Shown here one piece after another: positions 34,929 to 43,210 of a DNA stretch of 64,000 bases. Position 1 is the stretch's first letter, and each line of letters starts with the position of its first letter. Origin of the DNA: Nocardia macrotermitis (lineage in GTDB: Bacteria; Actinomycetota; Actinomycetes; Mycobacteriales; Mycobacteriaceae); contig NZ_WEGK01000016.1 of NCBI RefSeq assembly GCF_009604405.1, positions 62,001 through 126,000 of the forward strand. The letters run 5' to 3'. The notes under the pieces were generated by a model. The model searched no databases. It worked only from the letters and a program-made list of their open reading frames with translations, and was not told where the DNA came from. The translations under genes and the position numbers were made by a program.

Positions 34929-35948
34929 TCAGGACCGCTGTTTTTCCATCAGTGTCACGATGCGCTCGAGATCGGCGAGATCACCGAACTCGACGGTGAT
35001 CTTGCCCTTCTTCTTACCCATACTCACCGTGACACGAGTATCGAACGAATCGGCCAGGCGCTCGGCCAGACGATCCAGACCGGGGGCGTACACGGGCTTG
35101 CGTTCGGGGGCGGGCTTGCGCTCCTGTTCCGGATAGCGGTTCGCGAGCGTCACCGCCTCTTCGGTCGCGCGGACCGACAACCCCTCCGCGACGATCCGTT
35201 CCGCCAACTTCTCCTGCGCCTCGGCGCCGGCGTCCAGGCCGAGCAGCGCACGGGCGTGCCCCGCCGACAGCACCCCGGCCGCGACCCGTCGCTGCACCGG
35301 GATCGGCAGTTTGAGCAGCCGGATCATATTCGTGACGACCGGTCGGGATCGGCCGATCCGATTCGCCAATTCCTCGTGGGTGACGTCGAATTCCTCGAGC
35401 AGCTGCTGATAGGCGGCCGCCTCTTCCAACGGATTGAGCTGCACGCGGTGGATGTTCTCCAACAGCGCGTCGCGCAGCATGGCGTCGTCGGTGGTCTCCC
35501 GGACGATCGCCGGAATGGTCGCCAGCCCGGCCTCCTGGCAGGCCCGCCAGCGACGCTCACCCATGACGATCTGGTAGCGCAGGGGGGAGCCGGAGTCGGT
35601 CGTGGCGGGCTCGCTGAGCGCGCGCACCACGATCGGCTGCATCAGGCCGAATTCGCGAATCGAGTGGATCAGCTCATCGAGCGCGCCCTGTTCGAAGACC
35701 TGACGCGGCTGCTTCGGATTGGGCTGAATCTCCTCGGCCGGGATCTCGCGGTACACGGCTCCGGCCTCGGAATCCGCGGCCGGATCGGGGACCCGGTGCA
35801 GATACGCCTCGGCGGGATGCGGTCCGATCGGATCCAGGCCGATGACGGCGTTCGCCGCGGCACTCCCGAGCCCCTGCACCTCGGCGGGACCGGTCGGGAT
35901 CAGCGCGGCCAGCCCGCGCCCTAATCCACCCTTCTTCGCCTGACTCAT
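34929..35948 (-). CDS. parB: Chromosome-partitioning protein ParB
   Basis: CTP-dependent DNA clamp that loads at parS and spreads, 339 aa from ATG 35948. The N-terminus (KKGGLGRGLAALIP) holds the ParA-stimulating segment. The CTPase motifs appear as PRQVFEQGALDELIHSI and GERRWRA. The DNA-binding HTH includes HEELANRIGRSRPVVTNMIRLLKLP. A C-terminal dimerisation domain ends the protein. It is immediately downstream of parA (4-nt gap), and parS-like sites lie upstream in and beyond parA. Confidence 0.95.
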   Translation of the reverse strand: MSQAKKGGLGRGLAALIPTGPAEVQGLGSAAANAVIGLDPIGPHPAEAYLHRVPDPAADSEAGAVYREIPAEEIQPNPKQPRQVFEQGALDELIHSIREFGLMQPIVVRALSEPATTDSGSPLRYQIVMGERRWRACQEAGLATIPAIVRETTDDAMLRDALLENIHRVQLNPLEEAAAYQQLLEEFDVTHEELANRIGRSRPVVTNMIRLLKLPIPVQRRVAAGVLSAGHARALLGLDAGAEAQEKLAERIVAEGLSVRATEEAVTLANRYPEQERKPAPERKPVYAPGLDRLAERLADSFDTRVTVSMGKKKGKITVEFGDLADLERIVTLMEKQRS

Positions 35949-35952
35949 CGGC

Positions 35953-37005
35953 TTATCGGCCCCTTTCCTCATTCACATCGCCACCCTCGGTAACCGGCGT
36001 CGCCGTCACCAGATCCGACGCATTGGTCGCACCGACGGACCGAGCCGCCATTTCCCGACCGGCATCCAGATAGCTCATGGCACCACGAGAACCGGGATCG
36101 TAATCGAGAACCGTCATACCGTAGCCCGGTGCCTCGGAAACCTTCACACTGCGTGGAATGACCGACCGCAGCACCGCGTCGCCGAAGTGTCCGCGGACCT
36201 CCTCGGCAACCTGATCGGCCAATTTGGTGCGGCCGTCGTACATGGTGAGGACCACCGTCGAAACGTGCAGTTCCGGATTCAGATGCGACTGCACCAGGCC
36301 GATATTGCGCAGCAGCTGTCCCACGCCCTCCAGGGCGTAGTACTCGCACTGGATCGGGATCAGCACCTCCTTCGCGGCGACCATCGCGTTGACGGTCAGC
36401 AGGCCGAGCGAGGGCGGGCAGTCGATCATCACGTAGTCGATCTCGTAACCGGCCAGGTTCGCCTCCTGGATCGCGGTCTTGAGGCGACCCTCGCGGGCGA
36501 CCATCGAGACGAGTTCGATCTCGGCGCCGGCCAGATCGATGGTGGCCGGAATGCACAGCAGGCGCTCGTTGTGCGGACTCTGCTGGATCGCGTCCTGGAC
36601 CGGGATCTCGCCGATGAGAAGTTCGTAGCTCGACGGGACGCCGGAATGGTGGTCGACGCCGAGCGCGGTACTGGCATTGCCCTGCGGGTCGAGATCGATA
36701 ACGAGGACGGTCATTCCCTGTAGCGCGAGCGCTGCGGCGAGGTTGACCGCCGTCGTGGTTTTGCCGACGCCACCCTTCTGGTTGGCGATGGTGATGATTC
36801 GTTGTTCGCGCGGCTTGGGAATGTTCATCGAACCAGGGTGCAGGACCTGGCTCGCACGTTGTGCTTCCGCCGCGATCGGCGTGTCCGCGGAGATGCCTCC
36901 GAAGGGCGTGCGACTGAAGTCCTCCGAGTCGAAGGCATTGCCCTCGAGCATCCCGGGAACCCGCGAGGTTGTTTCCCGTGAAACTTTTGCCGGACCGTTC
37001 GACAT
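35953..37005 (-). CDS. parA: Chromosome-partitioning ATPase ParA (Soj)
   Basis: ATPase that moves the ParB-parS complex, 350 aa from ATG 37005. The deviant Walker A KGGVGKTTT is at residues 77-85; Walker A' DLDPQGN and Walker B YVMIDCPPSLGLLTVNA follow. The N-terminal 60-70 residues are a variable extension, and a parS-like sequence (GTTTCCCGTGAAAC) falls within the codons for KVSRETT at residues 7-13. It is upstream of parB in the same operon. A 2-kb repeat region lies upstream in place of the short spacer usual in relatives. Confidence 0.95.
   Translation of the reverse strand: MSNGPAKVSRETTSRVPGMLEGNAFDSEDFSRTPFGGISADTPIAAEAQRASQVLHPGSMNIPKPREQRIITIANQKGGVGKTTTAVNLAAALALQGMTVLVIDLDPQGNASTALGVDHHSGVPSSYELLIGEIPVQDAIQQSPHNERLLCIPATIDLAGAEIELVSMVAREGRLKTAIQEANLAGYEIDYVMIDCPPSLGLLTVNAMVAAKEVLIPIQCEYYALEGVGQLLRNIGLVQSHLNPELHVSTVVLTMYDGRTKLADQVAEEVRGHFGDAVLRSVIPRSVKVSEAPGYGMTVLDYDPGSRGAMSYLDAGREMAARSVGATNASDLVTATPVTEGGDVNEERGR
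36971..36984. promoter_or_regulatory. parS-like site 1 (GTTTCCCGTGAAAC)
   Basis: One mismatch to the actinobacterial parS consensus GTTTCACGTGAAAC. It lies inside the 5' end of the parA coding region. Confidence 0.7.
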
Positions 37006-37273
37006 ACAGGCTCCTAACCCCGAGAACTTCAGACACGTGCCGAGCGTGGCGTCGACGTCACGCGGCTCGAGTAGGCGGAGCGCCGCCTTGTTGCGAGACC
37101 GATGGCCATCCGGCGGACTGCCGGGCACCGAGAAAATGCGCTCACACTCAACGCCACTTAGCTTGCCAGTACTGGACGCAATACGGAAGTTGAACCGCGG
37201 CAATCCTTCTCCGACACGCCGAGAATCGGACAATTCTTCTGTGCACCGCAAGCACGCGCACCCCATCCGCAAT

Positions 37274-37287
37274 GTTTCACATGAAAC
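37274..37287. promoter_or_regulatory. parS-like site 2 (GTTTCACATGAAAC)
   Basis: One mismatch to GTTTCACGTGAAAC, embedded in TGTTTCACATGAAACC, about 270 bp upstream of parA and just before the 20-bp minisatellite. Confidence 0.75.
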
Positions 37288-37384
37288 CAGCACCCCCGAG
37301 CCGCAGCTCCAGTCCCGCCGCCGCCCACCAACAGACCTCGAACTGCGGACCCGAAATCACGGTCAACTGTCCGCCGCTCCAACC

Positions 37385-37524
37385 ACTCGCTGCCCGCGTC
37401 CGCCACTCGCTACCCGCGTCCGCCACTCGCTACCCGCGTCCGCCACTCGCTACCCGCGTCCGCCACTCGCTACCCGCGTCCGCCACTCGCTACCCGCGTC
37501 CGCCAGTCACTACCCGTGTCTGCA
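37385..37524. repeat. 20-bp minisatellite, six near-perfect copies and one degenerate copy
   Basis: Unit ACTCGCTACCCGCGTCCGCC. Copies start at 37385, 37405, 37425, 37445, 37465 and 37485; the first has TGCC for TACC. A seventh (37505) is degenerate, and decayed copies (GTGTCTGCAAC...) trail to about 37570. The period is not a multiple of three. Confidence 0.9.
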
Positions 37525-38002
37525 ACCCGTGTCTGCAACTCATGTCTGCTACCGATGTCCGCCACTACCTGTCGGTCGCCCGTATCCGCCATGCGGACAG
37601 TCCGCACAGCGCCCACCTCTTGTCCGTCCTGACGGTCCGCTGTCCGCCCTAACAGCCCGCTGGCCCACATCGCGCCCACTGGCCCGACTGTCATTTGCGC
37701 ATTGGCCAACCCATCCGATGACTACTGGCCGAGTCGCCCGATAGTTGTCCCGAGCGCATCGATGCGCTGTCCCACCGGCCGCGCACTCGGCCTGCCTCAC
37801 AGCCGCTTCCGGCCCCAACCACGTATGGCGGTCCGCAGCTTCCCGCCTCAGCCTTTCCTCTTTCCACGTCTCCCACGAAGTTCATCAAGCCGGCCGGTCT
37901 CATCGGCCCAGCCGTTCCCGCTCAGCCAGGAGGCATCCAACCGCCGATCCGAGTTCCACATCTCCGACGAGTCCAGCGCACAGATCGGGCCGACCCACCC
38001 TC

Positions 38003-38308
38003 GGCCCGCTGCTTCCTCCGGCCCGCTGCTTCTTCCGGCCCGCCGTTTCCTCCGGCCCGCCGTTTCCTCCGGCCCGCTGCTTCCTCCGGCCCGCCGTTTC
38101 CTCCGGCCCGCCGTTTCCTCCGGCCCGCTGCTTCTTCCGGCCCGCCGTTTCTTCCGGCCCGCTGCTTCTTCCGGCCCGCTGCTTCTTCCGGCCCGCTGCT
38201 TCTTCCGGCCCGCCGTTTCCTCCGGCCCGCTGCTTCTTCCGGCCCGCTGCTTCCTCCGGCCCGCTGCTTCCTCCGGCCCGCTGCTTCCTCCGAGCCGCCG
38301 CTCCCTCC
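38003..38308. repeat. 17-bp minisatellite, 17 copies plus one degenerate copy
   Basis: Units of the form GGCCCG(CTGC/CCGT)TTC(C/T)TCC repeat without gaps from 38003 to 38291, with an eighteenth, GAGCCGCCGCTCCCTCC, to 38308. Four sub-variants occur in a mixed order. The plus strand is pyrimidine-rich in each unit (TTCCTCC), so strand composition is strongly skewed. Confidence 0.92.
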
Positions 38309-38742
38309 GAGCCGACACGTTCGCGGTCCGGCTATGCCTTCGGCCTTGCACAGCACTTCGACGGTTGCGGTCCGGACCGCTCTCTGTCCGCGACAAGTCC
38401 TTGCTCTCGAGTGAGGTTTGTCCCTCCGGCCTGTCCGTCCACCCCGCCTCGACACTGAGTCTCGAGCCACCTTCGGACAAGGCGTATCCCGCTTCCGTCA
38501 GTTGGTCCGGCATCAACTGCGATCGAAGTGTCTGCCTGACGGGCAATCTGACCGAACGCGAAATGAGCGCCACCATCCCGTCCGTCGACCGACCTTCGTC
38601 ACCGTGACGGGAACGGTGCGACCGCAAGATCATTGCCAACCCGACCGGTTGAGCGGGAGGATCGATAGCCACCCTTACGACGGCTTCTGCGGCCGGGACT
38701 CGGGGTGGGGCGGCAACTCGTCCGACCGACACTGCAACTCGT

Positions 38743-38756
38743 GTTTCACATGAAAC
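38743..38756. promoter_or_regulatory. parS-like site 3 (GTTTCACATGAAAC)
   Basis: One mismatch to the consensus, in the full context TGTTTCACATGAAACA; same variant and orientation as site 2. Confidence 0.78.
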
Positions 38757-38940
38757 ATGCACGCTCGACGACGATCGAAACGAAGCGCCCGCGATCCAGA
38801 CCAACCACCGGGTTCGACGGGGATTGCATGCCGATCAATCTCAACGCCGACAGCGCTACGGCACTCCCGAGAACGACAGCGCTACGGCGCGACAGCCAAC
38901 CGCTCACCGGAGATCCCCGGAACTACATCGAGCCGGTCAC

Positions 38941-38954
38941 GTTTCACGGGAAAC
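38941..38954. promoter_or_regulatory. parS-like site 4 (GTTTCACGGGAAAC)
   Basis: One mismatch to the consensus. It is the exact reverse complement of site 1. Confidence 0.7.
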
Positions 38955-38977
38955 ATGACCGGCTCGATGTGGCTCCG

Positions 38978-38991
38978 GTTTCACATGAAAC
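38978..38991. promoter_or_regulatory. parS-like site 5 (GTTTCACATGAAAC)
   Basis: Third copy of the CACATG variant, only 23 bp from site 4 and 12 bp beyond the rsmG stop codon. The paired spacing may form a ParB loading centre. Confidence 0.78.
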
Positions 38992-39003
38992 ATTCGAGCC
39001 GAA

Positions 39004-39732
39004 CTACCGCGTCCGACGCACTCGAACTCCGCGACGTCCCGGACGCTCGGAGCGGGGGAGTCGCTCCACGCTCAGCACCACGGTCGGCGGATCGACGAGA
39101 CCCGCGCCGCATTCGAGAACCTGCGCGTTGCCGCCACCGGCTCGTGTCAACTCCTCGCGATCCCGCTCCAACTCCTCGGCGACGCTCGATCCCTTCAGCG
39201 CCAACATCCGGCCGTGGTCGTGCACCAGCGGCAGCGACCACTGCGCCAATTTGGCGAGCGGCGCGACCGCGCGCGAGGTGACGACATCCGCGCCACCTAC
39301 TTCCTTCCGAACTCCCGGCTGCTCCGCGCGCCCGCGAATCACCGTCACATCGAGACCGGCGGCCTCGATGAACTCCGCGAGAAATATGGTCCGCCGCAGC
39401 AGCGGCTCGACCAGCGTGACCCGAAGATCGGGTCGAGCGATCGCCAGCGGGATCCCGGGCAACCCGGCGCCACTGCCGACATCGACCACCGCGGCCCCCT
39501 CGGCGATGAGCTCCCCGAGCACGGCGCAGTTGAGAATGTGTCGATCCCACAGCCGCGGTAGCTCCCGCGGTCCGATCAATCCGCGGTCGACCCCGGCACC
39601 CGCCAGGGCCGCGTAGTACTGCCGGGCCAGCGGTAGCCGATCTCCGAAAACTCGCGCCGCCTCAACGGGCGGCTCCTCCGCACCGGAAGCGGGGGAGGGG
39701 TTCGGATCAACGCCGTCTGCGCCTCGTTCCAC
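39004..39732 (-). CDS. rsmG: 16S rRNA m7G527 methyltransferase RsmG (GidB)
   Basis: SAM-dependent methylase of 16S rRNA G527; loss gives low-level streptomycin resistance in relatives. The GTG at 39732, behind GGGAAGGAAG, gives 242 aa. SAM-binding VVDVGSGAGLPGIPLAIARP is present, followed by LVEPLLRRTIFLAEF and the VVTSRAVAPLAKL motif typical of GidB. The first codon lies within a parS-like sequence (site 6). A TTG at 39783 is a less likely start. A terminator hairpin separates it from jag. Confidence 0.93.
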   Translation of the reverse strand: MERGADGVDPNPSPASGAEEPPVEAARVFGDRLPLARQYYAALAGAGVDRGLIGPRELPRLWDRHILNCAVLGELIAEGAAVVDVGSGAGLPGIPLAIARPDLRVTLVEPLLRRTIFLAEFIEAAGLDVTVIRGRAEQPGVRKEVGGADVVTSRAVAPLAKLAQWSLPLVHDHGRMLALKGSSVAEELERDREELTRAGGGNAQVLECGAGLVDPPTVVLSVERLPRSERPGRRGVRVRRTR

Positions 39733-39739
39733 GTGAAAC
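39726..39739. promoter_or_regulatory. parS-like site 6 (GTTCCACGTGAAAC), overlapping the rsmG start
   Basis: One mismatch to the consensus. The GTG start codon of rsmG (39732-39730) is inside the palindrome, so ParB binding would overlap the translation start and the 5' end of the transcript. Confidence 0.7.
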
Positions 39740-39787
39740 TTCCTTCCCGACCGATAGGACTGGATCTCCGGACGTCCGTACAAGACT

Positions 39788-39818
39788 AGGGCCCCCGGTT
39801 CAGCGAACCGGGGGCCCT
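39788..39818 (-). terminator. Terminator hairpin between jag and rsmG
   Basis: Perfect 14-bp stem AGGGCCCCCGGTTC/GAACCGGGGGCCCT with a 3-nt loop, 17 nt beyond the jag stop. It would end the rnpA-yidD-yidC-jag transcript before rsmG; no long T run follows. Confidence 0.75.
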
Positions 39819-39835
39819 ACCCTCACACCACACTG

Positions 39836-40501
39836 CTACGACGGCACGACCACCACGTGCCGGTTGGGCTCGACGCCCTCGCTCTCGCTCTCGACACCGT
39901 CGACAGCGGCCACCGCATCGTGCACGATCTTCCGCTCGAACGGAGTCATCGCAGCGAGCGATTCGGGCTTACCCGAGTCCAGCACCCGCTGCGCCGCGGC
40001 GGCGCCCAGCGCACTCAGATCTTCCCGGCGCTTGGCCCGCCACCCGGCGACATCGAGCATCAACCGGCTGCGGACTCCGGTCGCCTGCTGCACGGCCAAC
40101 CGAGTCAGCTCCTGCAACGCGTCCAGCACCTCGCCGCGACGACCCACCAGCTTCGACAGATCGCGGCCGCCGTCGATACTCACGATCGCCCGATCGCCCT
40201 CGACATCCAGATCGATGTCACCGTCGAAGTCGAGCACATCCAACAGCTGCTCGAGGTAGTCGCCGGCGATCTCGCCTTCCTCGATCAACTCCTCTTCCGC
40301 ATCACCGGCCTCGTCGGCGTCATCCGCCTCGTCGGTATCATCCGCGTCGGAGTCGGTTTCACGTGCCACACCGGAATCGGCCGGGGCCTCCTGCACGACG
40401 TCGGATTCGGGGACCTCAGTGGTTTCCGCGGCCGCCTGCTCGATCGTGCCGTTCGCGCTCAGCGCCACAGTGGCGTCCCCTCCATCGGTCTCAACAGTCA
40501 T
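39836..40501 (-). CDS. jag: Jag/KhpB family RNA-binding protein
   Basis: A 221-aa protein from ATG 40501, with GAAGGAAA about 10 nt upstream. The first 80-90 residues are very acidic (TDSDADDTDEADDADEAG...). A KH-II domain follows (about 95-150) with the RNA-loop motif KLVGRRGEVLDALQ, then an R3H domain (about 155-215) with RKIVHDAVAAVDGVESESEG. KhpB proteins bind RNA with KhpA and influence cell division and elongation. It is in the conserved yidC-jag-rsmG order. Confidence 0.9.
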   Translation of the reverse strand: MTVETDGGDATVALSANGTIEQAAAETTEVPESDVVQEAPADSGVARETDSDADDTDEADDADEAGDAEEELIEEGEIAGDYLEQLLDVLDFDGDIDLDVEGDRAIVSIDGGRDLSKLVGRRGEVLDALQELTRLAVQQATGVRSRLMLDVAGWRAKRREDLSALGAAAAQRVLDSGKPESLAAMTPFERKIVHDAVAAVDGVESESEGVEPNRHVVVVPS

Positions 40502-40534
40502 TGTTGTCGTTTCCTTCACTCCTGCCGCGAGCTA

Positions 40535-41767
40535 TCAGCGACGTCGCTTCTGATTCGGACGGCCACGATTACCGGATCGCTTGCGATTACCCTGTCCGGT
40601 CGACTTACCCGAGGAGGCGGTCGACTTACCCGACTTCGCCGTCCCGTTCTTCGACGCCGCGGTGCCGTTCGCCGACTGTCCGGTGCCGTTCTTCGATGCG
40701 GTCGAATCGTCGTCGACGGGAGCATCGACGGGCACATCGGCACCATCCACGGTCGCGTCGACCGGAGCATCGGTCACCGCACCGCGCTTACGCCGGTTGT
40801 CGGGCTTAGCTCCCGGCTTGGGAGCATTCTGCGCGCGACGCTCGAGCGCCTCCTGCTTCTTGCGCTCGTCTTCCTTGTCGATCTGCTTGAACACGATGTG
40901 CTGCTGCGCGAACGTCCAGATGTTGTTCGACACCCAGTAGAGCAGGATGGCGATCGGCAGGAACGGACCACCGACGATCACACCGAGCGGGAAGACGTAC
41001 AGCGCCAGCTTGTTCATCAGCTCGGCCTGGTTCGGCCCCATCGGGCTCGGCGAACCGCCGCCGCCCATACCCGTCGGATCCACCGAGACGCCGGTCGCCC
41101 GCTGCCGGGCCACCGAGGCACGCGCGTTGAAGTGCGTAGCCAGACCCGCGATCAGCATCAGCGGAACGGCGACCGCGATCATGTGCGAGATCTCGGGAAT
41201 GCCGCCGTAATCGGCGAACGCTGCCATCTGCGATTTAGGCGTGGTGATCGCCGCGGAGATCGGCGCACCGAAGATCCGGGCGCGCAGGAAGGACTGCACA
41301 TCGTCGACACCGAAGGCGTAGTTCGCGGTGTGCGCGTTCGCGTACGCGCTCATCCCGCCGCCGTGGCCGAAGCCGGGCAGGCCGCTGGTGACGCCGACCC
41401 GGTTGAACGAGCGCAGCACGTGATACAGACCGATGAAGACCGGCACCTGGGCCAGGATCGGCAGACAGCCCATGAGCGGGTTGAAGCCGTGTTCCTTCTG
41501 CAGCTTCTGCATCTCGAGCGCCATCTTCTGGCGATCGTTCTTGTACTTCTTCTGCAGTTCCTTGATCTTCGGCTGCAACTGCTGCATCTGCCGGGTGGTG
41601 CGCACCTGCTTCACGAACGGCCAATACAGCACCAGACGGAGAGTGAACACCAGGAACACCACGGACAGCGCCCAGGCGAACCCGTTGTCATTGCCCAGTG
41701 CCAGCCCGAAGGCCTTGTGCCAGAACCATAAGATCCAGGACACCGGGTAATAGATGAAATTGAGCAC
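40535..41767 (-). CDS. yidC: Membrane protein insertase YidC
   Basis: Inserts proteins into the cytoplasmic membrane, alone or with SecYEG. The GTG at 41767 gives 410 aa. The N-terminal segment (YPVSWILWFWHKAFGL) has no lipobox, followed by five core spans. The cytosolic coiled loop (LQPKIKELQKKYKNDRQKMALEMQKL) and the LPILAQVPVFIGLYHVL helix are typical. The C-terminal about 110 residues are a charged, Ser/Gly/Lys-rich tail with repeated SKNGT/SGKST units and a basic end (NRGRPNQKRRR), a ribosome-contacting type of tail. It starts 4 bp after yidD. Confidence 0.94.
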   Translation of the reverse strand: MLNFIYYPVSWILWFWHKAFGLALGNDNGFAWALSVVFLVFTLRLVLYWPFVKQVRTTRQMQQLQPKIKELQKKYKNDRQKMALEMQKLQKEHGFNPLMGCLPILAQVPVFIGLYHVLRSFNRVGVTSGLPGFGHGGGMSAYANAHTANYAFGVDDVQSFLRARIFGAPISAAITTPKSQMAAFADYGGIPEISHMIAVAVPLMLIAGLATHFNARASVARQRATGVSVDPTGMGGGGSPSPMGPNQAELMNKLALYVFPLGVIVGGPFLPIAILLYWVSNNIWTFAQQHIVFKQIDKEDERKKQEALERRAQNAPKPGAKPDNRRKRGAVTDAPVDATVDGADVPVDAPVDDDSTASKNGTGQSANGTAASKNGTAKSGKSTASSGKSTGQGNRKRSGNRGRPNQKRRR

Positions 41768-41771
41768 GGCT

Positions 41772-42128
41772 CTAAGTACTCCCGTCGGTCGTGTCGCCGG
41801 TCGCCGCGCGCGGCGACTCCTTCAAAGGCTCGTGTTCGGCAGCCGCGTCGGACGATGCCGGATCGGCAGCAGCCCCTTTCCGTTTACGCTCCGGAACGGG
41901 GTCCCACCCTCCAGGGTGCCAGGGTGCACATTTGGCCAAGCGCACGGCCGTCAGTCCGAGACCGATGAACAGTCCTCGGGTGCGCAACGCCGTCACCGCG
42001 TACTCACTACAGGTGGGCGTGAATCGGCATACCGGCATCCGCGTGGGGGAGACGTAGGTGCGGTACAGCTCGATGAGAAAGATCAGAATTTTCGCCGGGA
42101 GTGCGGCCAACGTCCGCAGCCGGTTCAT
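41772..42128 (-). CDS. yidD: Membrane protein insertion efficiency factor YidD
   Basis: A 118-aa protein whose start overlaps the rnpA stop (ATGA). The conserved UPF0161 core is at residues about 10-80: LIELYRTYVSPTRMPVCRFTPTCSEYAVTAL and WHPGGWDPVP, including the conserved cysteines. The Ser/Ala/Glu-rich C-terminal tail is variable. It aids YidC insertion. Confidence 0.9.
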   Translation of the reverse strand: MNRLRTLAALPAKILIFLIELYRTYVSPTRMPVCRFTPTCSEYAVTALRTRGLFIGLGLTAVRLAKCAPWHPGGWDPVPERKRKGAAADPASSDAAAEHEPLKESPRAATGDTTDGST

Positions 42129-42541
42129 GAGGACCTGCCGTGTTCCGGCACACCCTTGTCCGCGGAGGTCGGCGGCGGAAGCAGTTTGCGCAGCGCGGAT
42201 CGCAGCTGCCGATCCAGTTCCGCGCTGTCGGCGGCCGCCGCACCGGGCAGGGCACGAATCACGACGTTCGCGGCGGTGGGCAGTTCCTCGATCACGCCGG
42301 CGCAGATATGACGCAGGCGGCGGGCCACCCGGTGACGAACCACCGCGGGGCCCACCGCCTTACTGACGATCAGACCGAACCTCGGCCCGCCACCGCGGAC
42401 GGACGGAGTTACACCGTCCGCCTGCTGCGCGGGTGTGAGGTATATGTGCACGACAAGATCATGTCTCCCGATTCGTCGGCCGTGCCGCACCGTCCGGGAG
42501 AAATCGGCACGATGATGCAGCCGGTACGGCTCAGGCAGCAC
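42125..42541 (-). CDS. rnpA: Ribonuclease P protein component
   Basis: Protein subunit of RNase P that helps mature tRNA 5' ends, 138 aa from GTG 42541. It begins with LPEPYRLHHRADFSRTVRHGRRIG and has the RNA-binding signature VVRHRVARRLRH, the RNRxKR-type helix. It overlaps yidD by 4 bp and follows rpmH by about 80 bp. Confidence 0.92.
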   Translation of the reverse strand: MLPEPYRLHHRADFSRTVRHGRRIGRHDLVVHIYLTPAQQADGVTPSVRGGGPRFGLIVSKAVGPAVVRHRVARRLRHICAGVIEELPTAANVVIRALPGAAAADSAELDRQLRSALRKLLPPPTSADKGVPEHGRSS

Positions 42542-42623
42542 CTGGGTGTCCGAGCACGTAACGGGTGGAGCGGAGCGGACCGAACGGCGAACAGATCATG
42601 ACGCCGATACCGGTACCGATGGA

Positions 42624-42767
42624 TCAGGCCGTGAGCTTGGCGCGGCCCTTGCCGCGACGCGCCGACACGATGGCGCGACCCGCGCGGGTCCGCATCCGGA
42701 GACGGAAGCCGTGGACGCGCGCCCGACGACGGTTGTTCGGCTGGAACGTCCGCTTGCCCTTGGCCAC
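42624..42767 (-). CDS. rpmH: 50S ribosomal protein L34
   Basis: A 47-aa protein from GTG 42767 with AGGAGTGTC upstream. The whole L34 pattern is present (AKGKRTFQPNNRRRARVHGF, then RMRTRAGR and RRGKGRAKL). It is the first gene of the minus-strand operon that diverges from dnaA, with 583 bp between. Confidence 0.97.
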   Translation of the reverse strand: MAKGKRTFQPNNRRRARVHGFRLRMRTRAGRAIVSARRGKGRAKLTA

Positions 42768-43190
42768 GGTCGACACTCCTCGAGTAGGTGGGCGTCCAGT
42801 GACGCCCGAAGCTGGTGGGTGAAACTCTTGCGTGCTCGCGACGGCGGACGACATCCGCATCGGAGCAATCCCATCGGGATGCGCCAACCTCGCTACCTGG
42901 GCAGCAGACATTCGGCACCACGTCAATGGGTGACTGTACGAGGGTACTGATCTGCTCCGACAGGGTCAAACCCGGGTCCCCGGATGCGATCCACACCACT
43001 TCGGAGTGATTCCGCGGCCCGACACGCCGCCGGGCCACACGAGATGGCCCTATGCCGTACGAGATGGCCGAAACCACCCTTGTCGGCCGGTCCACACAGC
43101 ATATAGGGTGCTTAGCTAGCAGATTGCTACGGAAGCGCTGGTCTCGGCGTTCCAGGGGGAATGTGTACAGCGCGACGCTAGCGCACAGGG

Positions 43191-43199
43191 TTGTCCACA
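43191..43199 (+). promoter_or_regulatory. DnaA box TTGTCCACA
   Basis: Matches the high-GC actinobacterial DnaA-box form TTGTCCACA exactly, about 150 bp before dnaA. Confidence 0.8.
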
Positions 43200-43201
43200 T
43201 C

Positions 43202-43210
43202 TGTGGATAA
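43202..43210 (-). promoter_or_regulatory. DnaA box TTATCCACA (minus strand)
   Basis: Perfect R1-type consensus box upstream of dnaA, inverted relative to the neighbouring box. Confidence 0.85.

Larger units (their letters stand above)
37006..39003. other. Gene-free, repeat-rich region between parA and rsmG
   Basis: About 2 kb with no credible gene. Long open frames exist on both strands, but they arise from stop-poor tandem repeats whose 17- and 20-bp periods do not fit codons. The region contains a 20-bp minisatellite, a 17-bp minisatellite and four parS-like sites, all listed separately. It is placed where mycobacteria have a short parA-gid junction. Confidence 0.8.

Noticed and set aside
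37385..38308. CRISPR array
   Set aside because: The repeats are tandem with no unique spacers and no cas genes are near.
37702..38804. Long open frames on both strands across the 17-bp repeats
   Set aside because: The repeat lacks stops in several frames and 17 is not a multiple of 3, so openness is an artefact; no ribosome site or family match.
40356..40369. parS-like GTTTCACGTGCCAC inside jag
   Set aside because: Two mismatches to consensus; kept out of the site list.
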